From NCBI GenBank assembly GCA_027604505.1, contig JADIIX010000147.1, positions 1-53,987 of the forward strand: 53,987 bases of DNA, given 5' to 3'. Positions 35,435 to 46,854 of this stretch are shown in pieces (position 1 is the first letter of the stretch; each line of letters starts with the position of its first letter). The notes under the pieces were generated by a model that ran no database searches, had not been told where the DNA came from, and saw nothing but the letters and a program-made list of their open reading frames with translations. The stretch is from Gonapodya sp. JEL0774 (lineage: Eukaryota > Monoblepharomycota > Monoblepharidomycetes > Monoblepharidales > Gonapodyaceae). Made by a program: the position numbers and the translations under genes.

Positions 35435-35625
35435 CATTGCCATGTGAAAAAATGACGTGTTCTCACACATGCGTGTTCGATTTTTGAATATTGGGCAGTA
35501 TTTTCAGTAGCAGAATGCGTACTTATTTGAGAAGATATTTGCAGTTGGTACGTTGTTGGTAAACCAGAGAATAAAATACCGTTGCACGGAAATATCGGGA
35601 TTCGCGAACAAGCATCATACATCCT

Positions 35626-38600
35626 TCAAAGGTCGTCGCCCCATCCGATATGCCTCTTTGGTCCCAACTTGGATGCAGTTCCACCACCTCCTCCCAACAC
35701 CTCTTCGCTCCTCAGAACATTGGCAGCATCATGTAACGTCGCGCCACTTTTCAGAACCGGCACAAGCAAAACGGAGCCTGCACCGCTTCCAACACCACCG
35801 CCTCCACTGCTAATCGCCAGCGACGATCGCCGCCCGGTCATTCGAAGGGCCACGGGCCGTGCCTGTGGGATCCCAGTCGCAATCTCGCCAGCATCGTCTT
35901 CACCAACTCCCTGCAGCGTTCCAGTGGCAATCGAAAGTCTCCTGCCACCAGCCCTTGGAGGACCCGAGCGCGACATCACAGGTCCCCCATTCCCTACCTC
36001 CCCAGCATCCCATATCAAACTGGGCACCGCACCCGGTCCCACCACACCACCAATAGAGACCCTCCTGCGCGCTTGCACCGGTGGTTTCGATGCCACATCC
36101 TCCTCCTCGGCCCCCTCGCCAGGTGCGCCGCCAGCGCCCGAGGCACCCATTTCGGGACTCCCATCCTGCCCATCACTTCCTGCCTCAGACGCATCGCTCC
36201 CAGGTGCTCCCGCAGGTCTGCTCCGCGATTTTGGCGGTGTGGCGGGCCTTGGTCCGGATACTCGTCGTCGGAGTGCTGTGTCATCTGCAGAGTCTGAATT
36301 CGCACCTGCGTTCTGTGGGTCTTCGAGCAACGAAGAGTCTTCTTCCCAGCCCGTGACAGCGCCACGCAACGATTTCCACATATGCCGTGCGCGGGTTGGA
36401 GGTTGAGGACCGAGACCTTTTATAAGGCCGCCAACTTGGTGCCGCTCCACATCCGCATCCACACCGACTCCACGTTCTTTATCATCCTCGTCCCCTGTCA
36501 TCACCGCTGACCTCTGCACCTCAACCGCAACTCCTGTACCAGCATCTGACTGTGCGTCCTGCTTCTCCATCTCTTTCCACTTTCCTTTCCACCCGCCGAT
36601 TTGTCCCCCACCCACTGTCTCCGTTTCAGCTTCACCTAATTCATCTAACATAACTTCTCCAACACCACCCTTTTCGATCACTTCCCTCACGCCCAACAAG
36701 TGTCTCTCCGCACGCAGCGTGATTCGATTTTTAGGACCAAGTTCGTGACGGTACTGTTCCACAGTCCGCACCAGAATGGGTAAAGTTGATTGAAGGAGTG
36801 AGAGGTGGATGCTTGGGGGAAGCTGGAGTGGCAACAGGTGTCGAAAACAAGACCGAAAGTGGCATACAGAGCAAATCACAACCCACATCCACCGCACCTC
36901 TCCCCTCCATCCCAGCAATCCTCGCTTCTCGCACGGTACTTCGACTTCTCTTTTTCCACTTCCTCAAGCCCCTCACCAACTTCACCACACCCTCATTCCA
37001 TCCCACATCTTCCTCCCCTCCCGATACTCCAGGATCCCCGTCTCGGAGCCCTTCAGTCGTGGGAGATACTGGTGAAGATAAGCCCGCCGCCGCGAGTGCG
37101 GCCTCTGAATCCGATAAGGCGGCTCGGGCGAGTTTTTGCATGGTGAGGGCCGCGGCAGCTACGGCGGAAAACGAGGTAAGCCTGTTTCGAGCGGGAGGAG
37201 AAGAAGGGAACGAGGGTTGCTGGCCCTGGCAGGGTTGATGTGAGCGAAAGAATGAGCGCAATATGGCCAGCCCTGTTTGTTGTGCAACCAACCCACATCA
37301 TATCCCAGTACTCTCGCCCCTTCCGCTCCCACCAACTCTGCCACTGCCTGAGGAGGTGGAAATGTCGGGACAAGGGGAATATGCCTCGCCGTTGCGTTCG
37401 TCGTACTCGCTCCTCCAATGCCACCAACCACACCGGTACCACCACCACCACCAGTCCCACCACTCATCCCACTAACAGGGGACCCAGCGGTCCGCCTCAA
37501 ATCAGCCATGGATTCCATATCGTTCAATAAGTCCATATCCAACATCTGCTCCCCACCGGTGTTGCCACTTTGCCCATTCGCGTTCATATCAGCTTCTGCA
37601 AAGAACAGACTTCGGCGCCGCTGCTGAGTCACGATGGGAGGTGCGTAAGAGAGGGGCGTGACAGCAGCGGTGGCGGCTGGAGATTCAGCAGCGGAGCCCA
37701 TCCCACTGCCCGGCGACGCGGCATTTTGGGCGACAGGGTGATCGATTCCATCTCCACCCGCGCCGCCTGCTGCACCAAGAGACGCATCCGCCCGAGGAGA
37801 TTGCAGTGCATCCCCCTGTGACCCCGGAGCTCCCGCTGCATTCTGCTGGCCTGGTATTGCGGGCGACAAAGACGAGGCCGGCAACGTAGCCGCTACCATC
37901 TCGGCCTGTAACGCAGCCCATGCGTCGACACGACGGTACGCTGCGGGTGTCATATGTTGCGCGTGAGCGGGAACGAAGGTGGAGGTGTTTTGTGCGCCGG
38001 TTGCTGGTAAGAATGGGCGGGGGATAGAAATAGAGGACGAGGAAGAGGACGCAGACTGGCCAGATAAGCGGCGTGCATGAGCGATTGGGTAGGCAGTCGG
38101 GGTTTGTGCAGGTGATGCTGACTGTGCAGGTGCAGAAGGGAGGTTGAGGCCACCGCCAAACGATGTACGTAATTGTTGTTCGAGCTGGTGGAGAGCAGCT
38201 TCGTGGGCATGGACTGCGGCGTGGGTGAGCGGTGATGATGCGAGGCGGGGCGCTGATCCGGTGGCCGAGTTGCGGCTCGTTAGCACGTTGCGGGAAGAGC
38301 GGAGGTTGGAAGGTACGGAGGTTTGGTTTTGGGAGAGGAGAGGTCGAGAGCCCGATACGGAGTTGAGACCGCCACCAGCACTTGCACCGATGGAGGCCCG
38401 GGAGTCGACCAGGGGTTGGCCTCCCGCCGCAAAACCTGAGAGGGCGTTGGGGAGTGGTCCGTCTGTGCGATACCCTCCCCAACCACCCCCACCGCCCTGA
38501 GGAATCGAGGTGGGATATCCGACTGCAGCGGCGATTGCCATGAGAGAACGATTCACGCGGGAGGTGGAGGTGTGGGACAAATGAGATCCGCGGGATGTGT

Positions 38601-39273
38601 GGGATGGTTGGTGGGACAGTGCGAGAGGAGCGGGAGAGGCGATATTCGGGTCGGAGAAGAGAAAGGAGGGGTTGAAGTTGCGAGGGGCGGCGTTTGGCGA
38701 ACGAGCGAGCGACATCACGGATGCGGTGAGTGAGGTGCTTTTATTCGCGTTTGGCAGTGGTACAGCAAGTGATGCAGCAGATGCACGGACAGACGGTGAC
38801 GGGCCCGGAGCTCGGTTCATTCGGGAGTGGGGAGTGAGGGAGGAGGAGGGCCAGTTAAAGAGGTTCGTCGGGTGTGCCTGGTTTGACATGTTCGCGGCTG
38901 CAATTGTAGTGGTATTGGTGGGCGAAGGTAGATTGTAGAGCTGGGATGCGATATAGGAAGCCATTGTGGTAGCTGCGTGAATAGAGTCTGGTTGTGCCGC
39001 AGCCGCAGACCTTCGCCGAGCAGCGGAATTGGCAAGGGGCACTGGGGAAGCAGTAGCTGCAGCTGCGGAGGACTGAGCCATGACAAACGTGCGCGAGGGG
39101 GAAGGTAAGGCAGAGAACATGTCTGGAATTGCCGCGCGTGCGTGCATTTGAGAGACAGGTGCCAGTCCGGGGTGGAGGGCGGCTAGAAGAGGGGATGGAG
39201 CGTGTGTTGTGTGGGCTGCTTGAGCTGCGTGTTGGAGGTGCACAGGATCCGAATGTGGGAAAGAAGTCTGCAT
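35626..39273 (-). CDS. Large Ala/Ser/Pro-rich low-complexity protein
   Basis: Three exons close in phase, about 1170 residues: 37297-39273, 36887-37225, 35626-36822. The first 660 residues are dominated by Ala, Ser, Pro, Gly and Asn runs with several RRxS sites (ARRRSAAA, ARRLSGQSAS, QRRRSLFF), which are basophilic-kinase-like motifs. The most ordered part spans exons 2-3: RLTSFSAVAAAALTMQKLARAALSDSE, VVKLVRGLRKWKKRSRSTVREARIAG and IHLSLLQSTLPILVRTVEQYRHELGPKNRITLRAERHLLGVREVI, a plausible helical domain. The tail again has RRVS/RRLS/RRSS repeats in Gly/Ala-rich sequence. This suggests a largely disordered, phosphorylated regulator or scaffold. I know no family match. It converges with the hydrolase gene, 190 bp away. 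Long frames on the opposite strand are composition shadows. Confidence 0.75.
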
Positions 39274-39552
39274 CGGGTGGCGGCTGTGCTTTTGGTGTCG
39301 GCCCGTCTCGCTTCTTCTCGAGTTCGTGTGGGAGGGTCCGGGTCAACCACAGCTGGCACTGTCAAGAATCTTTCCAATCTCTGTTCGTATGTATCTTGGG
39401 GCTCGATTCTGCGTCTCCTTTATCGTCTGCTGCCGTGTCCGCCCAAAGCCCTCGTTCTGTTGTAGGTCGGCGGTTTCGTCTTTCGTCTCCGTTGCTTCTT
39501 TGTTCACGCAGTCTTCCACCCGCGCTTCATTTCGATTGCGCTTCGTCTAATT

Positions 39553-39993
39553 TCACAAGCAGTTGGTGATATCTCGGAGGGGCGTGATGGGTGTGATCGT
39601 GGTCAAAGGCAGAGTGGCGGGACTGTTATTTTCATACCTCAGGCTAATGACTTTCATTCGCAGGAAGGGCACAATGTCTCCGCATGAAATAACCGTATCT
39701 AACATTATCTTTGCCATGTTGAAATAGCACGCGTACCCATTGGTTGGAGGCGCAACATATTGCTCCTGGAGTCTCCGCCAAGAGTCGGCGGTTATGGTAT
39801 TTGTGATGAGGGTCAATTCTGTATCGTTCTTCAAGGAGTCACTGTTGGAACATAAGGTCCCGGTATTGAAGTTAGCTGGTCCGGTGTTCTCTCGTGCAGC
39901 CACCACATCTTGACTTCCAAAACAGTGGAAAAGTCTACAAAATTCGGCAGTCACCACCGGCAGTTCAAGCTCCCAAGCTTCATGCTCCCTCAT
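39553..39993 (-). CDS. Possible small ORF, unknown
   Basis: A 146-codon minus-strand frame opening with ATG 39993 (MREHEAWELELPVV) and ending in DITNCL. The middle (NFNTGTLCSNSDSLKNDTELTLI... GYACYFNMAKIMLD) has Cys and N-glycosylation-like sites but no signal peptide. There is no homology I recognise and no intron evidence. It may be chance. Confidence 0.3.
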   Translation of the reverse strand: MREHEAWELELPVVTAEFCRLFHCFGSQDVVAARENTGPANFNTGTLCSNSDSLKNDTELTLITNTITADSWRRLQEQYVAPPTNGYACYFNMAKIMLDTVISCGDIVPFLRMKVISLRYENNSPATLPLTTITPITPLRDITNCL

Positions 39994-40089
39994 CTACCAC
40001 TTCATCGAAGCAGGATGGTCTCTCTCGTTTCTGCAGTTCTCAGTTCCTCGTTCAACAACTGTTACCTAGCCGTCTGTTGCAGGGGTAAT

Positions 40090-40324
40090 ATCCAGGCGAT
40101 CGTACCAGAATAATGACTCTTACTCCTATGGTGTGGCTGTGGGTGCTTGTAAAGGAATGTGTGGCATCGGAAATCTTGGAATTGATGCATCTTCGGATCC
40201 AGTCCCGTTGGAATCCTCACTGAGAATGGGCGATATCATGAAGCAGAGATCTTTTCCTGTCACTGTGAAAGACGACATGTTCTCGGACTATCATTTTGAC
40301 GGTGTTGGTCCGCTGTTCCCATGA
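40090..40324 (+). pseudogene. Possible exon remnant, weakly aspartic-protease-like
   Basis: A plus-strand frame ending at 40324 reads SYQNNDSYSYGVAVGACKG, then CGIGNLGIDASSDPVPLESSLRMGD. The GIGNLGID...LESSLR spacing faintly recalls the middle of fungal A1 aspartic proteases, but no DTG motif is found nearby on either strand. At best a decayed fragment. Confidence 0.2.
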
Positions 40325-40767
40325 GCGCTGACCACATCAGGAGTATCTCCGGGGTTTTAACAAAAGGCAAATCGTCTCCGCCCAAGAGAGTTTTTTCTGA
40401 TGCTGTTCTGCAAAAGAGCTCTTGTTTTGAGTGTTTCGAACGTCATGAAGTGGTCACCACATGTGATATATACCGCCAACATAAGTGGCTCTGCCATTGT
40501 GTCACGAAGATGCGCGTTCTCCTATCTTGACGTATTACCTGAGCGACTCAACGCGATGCGATGTCTCTGTCGTTTTGAGGGACTACTGCGGTTATTGGAT
40601 GGGTACTTCTCGCATCGAATGTGGGAAATGAACGAGAACAAGCCAAAACGGAAAAAATAACTCCGGTACTATAATCTGTGGTCAATATGACTGCGCATTT
40701 GTTGTACACAGAACATGGGCCTTCCCTATAAATAGTCCCCGATTTCGTATTGAACCCATGCGTTCGA

Positions 40768-41036
40768 CCTGGGGTCTTTGGCTTGAAACCCCGGTGGGCC
40801 AGGTGTTACAAGATGACTAAGCCCGAATACCAACTGTCGTTGATTCAGTTGCTCGCAGTTGAGATTCGTGGACGAATACTCCTGCCGGCAGGAGCTCCGC
40901 CATCGCATTACCCTGGGGTCCTTAGTTTGTCCCTCTCCGGGGGGACCGGTGTTACAGGATCACTAAGCCCGAAGACCACGGGTCAGATCGATGGGATTCG
41001 TGGACGAATACTCCCGTGGAGCGGGACTTCCAAAAT
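40768..41036 (+). repeat. Two tandem copies of a ~143-bp unit with conserved hairpins
   Basis: The copies begin at about 40768 and 40911 (each CCTGGGGTC). They share GGTGTTACA, then ACTAAGCCCGAA, then GATTCGTGGACGAATACTCC. Each ends with two adjacent hairpins: ATTCG-TGGA-CGAAT, identical in both, and a second stem whose sequence differs but pairs in each copy (CTCCTGCCGGCAGGAG in copy 1; TCCCG-TGGAG-CGGGA in copy 2). Conserved pairing with changed bases points to a structured RNA or a structured repeat element. Confidence 0.75.
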
Positions 41037-41099
41037 CCAAAGTGAAACCAATATCAATGAAATCGTTGGGAAGAAAGAGTCTCGGAACTCTAGCGCAGT

Positions 41100-42459
41100 A
41101 TAGACCTTCTACACTTCAATGATACTTTGCTGATACTGTGCTACATGCAAGTCACTCTCAATCCTGCAGTCAGCGGGTTCCTCTGCCCCACTTTCCTTCT
41201 CACCTCAGGTCCTTGAAAGTAGACGTTGACGCGTCTCGCGCTTGCATCCGTCCACCAGCCGTTTTCAAACTCCTTGCCCACGGAGCTTCGATTGTTTGCA
41301 GAGAACTATTCAGCGCGATGCCGTAAATCGGACTGCGATGATCCTCGCGACAGGATGAACTTAGCTGCACTCGGGATACCAAAGGCTTGAGACCTCAAAA
41401 AGTAGCTTAAGTATACAAACGACACAGGAATAGGGGCTTGGTTTTGACTGATGGTGAAGGTAAAAGTTGACGTCACCAACGGCCAAAAGTGCAGTTGTGC
41501 GCAAGAAAAGTAGTACTGTCACATTCCAAATCGAGCACTTGCACTTGCGTAGTAAAAATTTCTTTTTTCAAATTATTTGCATTACATGGTTTCCTTTTTA
41601 CATTGATGGTGGGTGGATTTGGTTTTTGTTTTGTTTGGGTTCGTGTGCAAAATGAACATACGAGCTCACACTCCCATTCGCCCCACCCCCTCCACTTCCG
41701 CTCTTCCACAATCCCCTCCACCGCTCCAAGATGCGCCAACTACGCCCTCAGCATCCTCCATTTTCCTCCACCTCCAAATCACCACACCACCTCCTCTCCC
41801 CCTTCATCCTCCCCAGGCGCCCTTGATTAACATGCCCACCACGCCAGCGTGTGGACGAGCAACAAACCGCAGATGCGAATCCAAAGAAACTTCCAAAATC
41901 AAACCGCGTTTGGATTCACACCCACGTGATCCTTTCAAGTAATACAGGGAGAGGAAGAATGGGAAAGGAGAAGGCTGGGTTTGCGTATATGTGAATGAAA
42001 GCGCGAGGTGGGAATCTCATTCCACTTTCATCCCGCGCCAATGCAACGGCCACTACCTTCGCCATGCTTTTTCGAAAAAGTGTATCTTGATGTCCATCTC
42101 TTCCTCTTTTTCCTCGATTTATTTTTTTTTTCTTTGCCAGTTCGGCAATAGAGTCCAACAAAAGATCCAACCCGGAAAAGCGAACACGAGGTTTCCAAGA
42201 AGTGGTGCAACTGTATGGATGGATTTGCCGTATACAAGGAATCGCATGCAAGGTGTGGATGATGGGTATCGATTATTGCTGGCGAGTTGAAGATCACACG
42301 CTGCAACCAGCTCCACTGGTTGATATAGCCTCGCATCGTTCTGGAATGTCCACGCATCGCCCGACTCCCTCAATGCACTAGTCACCCACGTTCACGCCCA
42401 TATATTACGCCACACCTCTCAACACCTTTCGCAGCCACAAACATCCAACCTCCCCAGGC
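41100..42459. other. Gene-poor interval
   Basis: Contains pyrimidine-rich sequence (about 41,660-41,830) and T-runs. Open frames of 60-120 codons occur on both strands but overlap each other, are of simple composition and lack splice-linked continuations. I see no supportable gene. Confidence 0.5.
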
Positions 42460-43293
42460 TCACTGCTCCCTCCCTAGACCCAGCCTCCCTTTCCTGGGCA
42501 CTTCGCCGGTCTTGCTTCCTGTCCGGCCCCTGCTCAATCCGGCCACGGTGCGGTTCGCGAGCCAGACACCATTGTCTGCGGACGAATCGAACAGCTCCCC
42601 GTCTAAGTCCCCATCAACGTCTGCGTGCACCCCCACACTGTTTCCGTCCACAGCTTGAGCCACACAAACATCCTCAGCGATCACCTCGATGGCCAAGCGG
42701 GTGGATGGGTGGGGGTAAGGCCGGTACCCAGGGTGTTGGTGTTGACCAGGGTAGACAGTGCGCTTTCCGGCGCGGACGGAAGATGCTGACGGTGCGGGAG
42801 TGTGAGACTCAACGACGGCGCGTTGCAAAGCTGCAAAGACCGAAGGGGGTAGAGGGTCACGCAAGCACCATGTTTTGCGAGTAGTGGAAGGTGGCAACGC
42901 CGGTGTGAGGAGGTGGAGGTGGGGTAAAGGGAGTGCCGGGGACGTGGGAGCAAGCGGAGTGGGAAGGAGAGTGGGAGAAACTGGGCGAGAGGCGAGGATG
43001 GAGGATATGGCTGAAGTACGTGTCCCAGAGGATCGGGCGGCGTCTGCAGCACGACAGGTTGGACTACAGTACGCGGACTAAACAGGAGGGCGCGGAAGAG
43101 AGGAAATACAAAAACACCAGTTAGAACTATGGTGTGGTGCATGAGTTGCTGGGTTGACTTCCAGAAACTTTGTCGATTGCGGCGAAGGCCACGCCATCCG
43201 ACACGAACTCATTCTTGACAGGACATGACTCACCAACTCGTCTCCTTCGCAGGCCTTTCCACACTCTATGCACCATGCGGTTAGATAGTCCAT
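42460..43293 (-). CDS. Ecl1-like zinc-binding (lifespan-factor type) protein
   Basis: Two exons close in phase, 225 residues: 43234-43293 and 42460-43077. The N-terminus MDYLTAWCIECGKACEGDEL | SAYCSPTCRAAD has the CxxC...YCSxxC pattern and length of the short zinc-binding domain of the Ecl1/2/3 'extender of chronological lifespan' proteins, placed right at the N-terminus as in that family. The rest is Pro/Ser/Ala-rich and disordered, with a more ordered block (KTWCLRDPLPPSVFAALQRAVVESH) and an acidic patch (VHADVDGDLDGELFD). In yeasts these small proteins influence stress response and lifespan; that role is family knowledge and is not shown here. Confidence 0.65.
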
Positions 43294-43915
43294 TACAGTT
43301 CTGGTGCCAGCGCGCGGGCGAGGTATATGCCGGAGTCTTCGCGTTTCGGTAGAGTTCGCCTCGCGAGCTTTTGCGAGCAAACGCAGAAGCGGGGACGAGT
43401 GCAGAGCCAGAGACAGTGCAGACAAAAAATCGCTGCGAGTTTGCGGTGCGCAGGCTGCTGGTGGTTTGAATTCGCCGGGTTACTCGCCCCAGTTTTGTTT
43501 TCTTATGTGACTTGTGTACCTGTGGGCCATGGACGGTGACCTTGAGTGTGTGACTGTGGTCGAGGAAGTCCTTTATGGCGTCATCGGCTGACTCCCAACA
43601 TATTTTATGAGAACGCGTTTGTCCTCTGTAAAGTAACAAGAATTAATAAGCGCTTTATGGCGTCCGGCAGTGCGGGATCGTAGATGTAAGTGGCGGGCCC
43701 GCCCAGTCTCAAACGACAAGAATCGGCGACGGATTACATAAAACTCGTGAAGGTCGCCGATGCTACAGATTTGGCAGATCAAGTATCATGTGCTGCTGCG
43801 TCTGTTCCCGAAACAATGAAATAATCGCGGGTTGGTAGAGCCACTTGCCGGCACCTGTGGCCTCCCGCCAAACAGTAAGTTCCATAATTTCCAGACGAAG
43901 AGTTTAAAACTCCCG
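43294..43915. other. Divergent intergenic region with unresolved minus-strand frame
   Basis: Between the Ecl1-like gene (minus) and the LRR gene (plus). A minus-strand stretch near 43,520-43,640 (CWESADDAIKDFLDHSHTLKVTVHGP) ends at a fair donor (GTACAC) and follows an acceptor-like TTTACAG, so it may be an exon of a small gene or of a longer 5' leader. I could not connect it to anything. Confidence 0.3.
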
Positions 43916-45794
43916 ATGCGATCGCGGCATCGATCTACGCTCATTCATTTGCCGTTGGCGCAGCACTCGCTCTCCGCCTCCCCATCCGTCTCCGTCCTCA
44001 TCATCGCAATTTTCATCATTGTCACGCCCACCGTCGTTTCCTCGCAAATCCCGTCCGCCGCAACCGATTGCGCTGTCATCGAATCGTGAATCGTGGCTCG
44101 TTCAGTCAAACATATCCATCTCGTGGAATGGCACCTGTTGTGGTTGCCAGGCATGGTTTGCCCCACACTACACCACTCTTATTTATGCGTATTCGGTCTT
44201 TGTATTATGCTCTGGTCACCGGGTCACACAGATCAATTTAAACAGCTTCAGATTCCGAGGCACACTTCCCGTCACCATCACGACCTTGGATGCGGTAGAA
44301 GTCCTGGATTTGACACGCGCAACGTTGTTTGGAAGAATTCCGTGGAAGACCATAGGCGCGTTGACCAAACTGACGATCCTGAACCTCAGGAACAACGCCT
44401 TCACTGACGACTTCCCGAATTTCTCGAGCCTGGTGAATCTCAAGACTCTCCACCTTGAAGGAAACAAACTTGTTGGCAGCGTGGATGGTCTGGTGCCCCG
44501 TGGCCTCACCGAGTGTGGTCTTGCGGGCGCAACGGACGTTGTGGTGACGTGCTTGAACGATTATCCGGGTGTGTGTGGTACCCTGCCCCGAGCTGTGGGC
44601 TGCCGCAATAGCAGGCCAATACGAATACCAGAACGGTAACAGTAAGAACCTCCACCACTGCAATGGCTAATACTGGTGTGTTGCCATCTGCTACCACCAC
44701 GACAGCCACCCGGGGATCTCAGGAAACCGTGAACAGCGTTGGTGGCAGTCCAATCGACGGTGGTAGCGCCACCAACACACCGTCCAGCAATCGAGCCACC
44801 GTGATTGCAGTGTCGGCTGTCGCCACTGCTCTCGGGGCCGCGCTGGTTGTCGTGGTGCTCTTACTTTGGCGCTGCAAGAGATACGCCACTGGTTACCGAG
44901 GTATCTTTGCGATTCTATCGTTATGACTTTCATGCTGCATTCACGATTTCTAACTTTTGACAACGTCTCATCCATTTTAAAGCAACACCCCACCTCCTCC
45001 CAAACTCCCCAACCTCCCACTCGATAAGTCGACTACACCCTTCACCGCAGCTCAGAAAGCATCGCTGTCGAGTCAACGTGGTCCACTGGCGAATGGTTCT
45101 CTGGCTATGGCTCCGGTCTCCGCGCAAAGAGGGTTTCCGAACGAAGGAACGGTGGAGGTGCGTGCCTGTCCACGGTGACGTGACAAAGTATCCCGCTTAC
45201 ATCAAATACCTGTGATTTTTTATCTGCTACTAGCCTCACTGGTCTGTTTCGACATATATCTTGGCTCTTCTATGTTTTTCCCCCGTGCTGACTGTGTTGC
45301 GTACACTTTCGCAATGTCAACAGTTCCTTTCTTCCAGGGCCCGCAGGACTTGGACAAGATCCGATTGTGTCGTACACAGGGGTGAATCCATTCATTGTGA
45401 GAGAGAGCTTTGCACCGAGGTAGGTCTACTACAACCCTGGCCGGTGTGAAATCCGGACAGACACTAGTAAACATACTCGGGACGCATCGCGTTTGTCCTA
45501 CAACAGCCACGGCGACGAAATGTCCCTCGTGCAAGGCAACTTTTTCGAGATTCGTCGTGTGTTCAGGGACGGGTGGGCGGAAGGAATGAACCTCGATGCT
45601 CGCACGAGTGACTTCTTCCCACTGTAAGTTGATATGAAAGCCTTGTCGACCCGAATACAGAAAGCTTCCAAACCTACTCACGTCTCTGTGCCAAATCCAG
45701 GGACTGTCTTCGACTTGGGAATGTTACACCGGTTTTGTCCACAACCGTTGATTTCCGAAGAGTGGAATCGTTGAGCCATAGGACGATAATTTAA
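43916..45794 (+). pseudogene. LRR - transmembrane - SH3 receptor-like gene with a frame-breaking 7-bp duplication
   Basis: ATG 43916 opens a signal sequence (VSVLIIAIFIIVTPTVVSSQ) and DCAVIES, the start of a plant-like LRR N-cap. The frame then hits TGA at 44087 because GAATCGT is repeated in tandem (44081-44094). After it, another frame continues the same domain: ISISWNGTCCG, HRVTQINLNSFRFRGTLP, LDLTRATLFGRIP, LTILNLRNNAFTDDFP, LKTLHLEGNKLVGSV. A Thr/Ser stalk and one membrane span follow (VIAVSAVATALGAALVVVVLLLW, about 44,800-44,870), then a Pro-rich tail, FIVRESFAP and an SH3-type domain in two exons (about 45,468-45,624 and 45,703-45,794): GDEMSLVQGNFFEIRRVFRDGWAEGMN ... FFPLDCL. Such proteins would read the cell surface and recruit Pro-rich partners. 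Not all cytoplasmic splice phases close. Allele-specific pseudogene or sequencing error are both possible. Confidence 0.7.
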
Positions 45795-45849
45795 CACCAG
45801 GGTTGCTGGAGCTGGTGACTTGTATGAGTGTTTTAACCGTTACATCATA

Positions 45850-46854
45850 ATGAATTGTGTGCAGTGGCGATTTGCAACGATTGATGATTCAAATGACCAA
45901 AGTGGGAGTGTACTGAGAACCAAACAGAATCTTCACCCACTTGGAAACGGACTTTTTGACATGTTCTGTCTCCATTTTTTCTTGCCCCTATTCCTCCTCC
46001 CATTCCCCACGCAGCCCTCGTTTTTCCTCCTCTCCTACATTCTCTCCCTCGTCATCAACCACAAACCCTGTCTCTACTGCTCTTGCGTCCTACTCGCTCT
46101 CTTCTCGTCAACCTGCGTTTTATGGGCTTCAACAGTCGATCAAGGCTGGTGGCCCGCTGACCTTGTCCGCGTCGTCGCAACACAGGGTGTCATGTACGGG
46201 GACGGTGGTTCAGCAGCGTCGAATATACAATGGCACACGGGCGACACAGGAGCAGTCCGCATCGAGCGTGTGGTAGATGGTGCGGAAGTGTTCCCGGGGT
46301 GGGATGTAGTAGTGGAAATGTCTGGCGAGAGGACTGGAGCTACATCGGGGTTGGAGTTTGGAGATGAACAGCCTGCGGACCTTGAGTTGAGACAAGCGGA
46401 CAGACCTAGTGCAGCAGGAAATGATTATTCGAAAAGAATACAACAGCAAAAGGGAACGCGGATGCAAAAGACGGATGCGCGCATTGGTGGAAAGCTAGAC
46501 TCGGTGGTGTTCCCCTCCCCCTCGTTCACCGATCCCCAACGACAACCAGACGAACAAGATTCGCATCCGGGTGGAAATACGTCTGCATTCTCTTCCTCCC
46601 CTTCCTCTACCAACGACTCTACCTCCACCTCATCTTTCCTTGCGGTCATGGAGGTCGTTCACACCACTTCCCCTTCCCAATCTCAGTCCAACAGCGGCTC
46701 CCGCTGCTACCTGGACTTTCCTCGTCCCCACTTCAACCCATTGCGTTTCCTTCGAGCAGTTCTCTTCGGTGGTGATTCACCGGACGCACGGTTCGTGTGG
46801 TGGTTCGACTCCCGACCGAGGAACGTAGTCTATGTTGGAGGATGCGGAGAGTAG
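45850..46854 (+). CDS. Unknown protein with N-terminal hydrophobic region
   Basis: An uninterrupted frame of 334 codons from ATG 45850 to 46854, far longer than expected by chance. Residues 35-90 hold two hydrophobic stretches (CLHFFLPLFLLPF, FFLLSYILSLVI ... CVLLALFSSTCVLWA). The remainder is polar, with VRIERVVDGAEVFPGWDVVVEMSGE and a Ser-rich tail. A second plus frame over 45,940-46,276 is also open, so part of the length may come from composition. No family recognised. Confidence 0.45.
   Translation: MNCVQWRFATIDDSNDQSGSVLRTKQNLHPLGNGLFDMFCLHFFLPLFLLPFPTQPSFFLLSYILSLVINHKPCLYCSCVLLALFSSTCVLWASTVDQGWWPADLVRVVATQGVMYGDGGSAASNIQWHTGDTGAVRIERVVDGAEVFPGWDVVVEMSGERTGATSGLEFGDEQPADLELRQADRPSAAGNDYSKRIQQQKGTRMQKTDARIGGKLDSVVFPSPSFTDPQRQPDEQDSHPGGNTSAFSSSPSSTNDSTSTSSFLAVMEVVHTTSPSQSQSNSGSRCYLDFPRPHFNPLRFLRAVLFGGDSPDARFVWWFDSRPRNVVYVGGCGE

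Noticed and set aside
35582-36406. 274-codon plus-strand ORF rich in Pro/Ala/Ser
   Set aside because: Shadow of the GC-rich low-complexity minus-strand gene; no independent start context or splice support.
40873-40920. Hammerhead ribozyme in the tandem repeat (GGACGAA motif)
   Set aside because: The CUGAUGA core is absent and the helices are in the wrong order.
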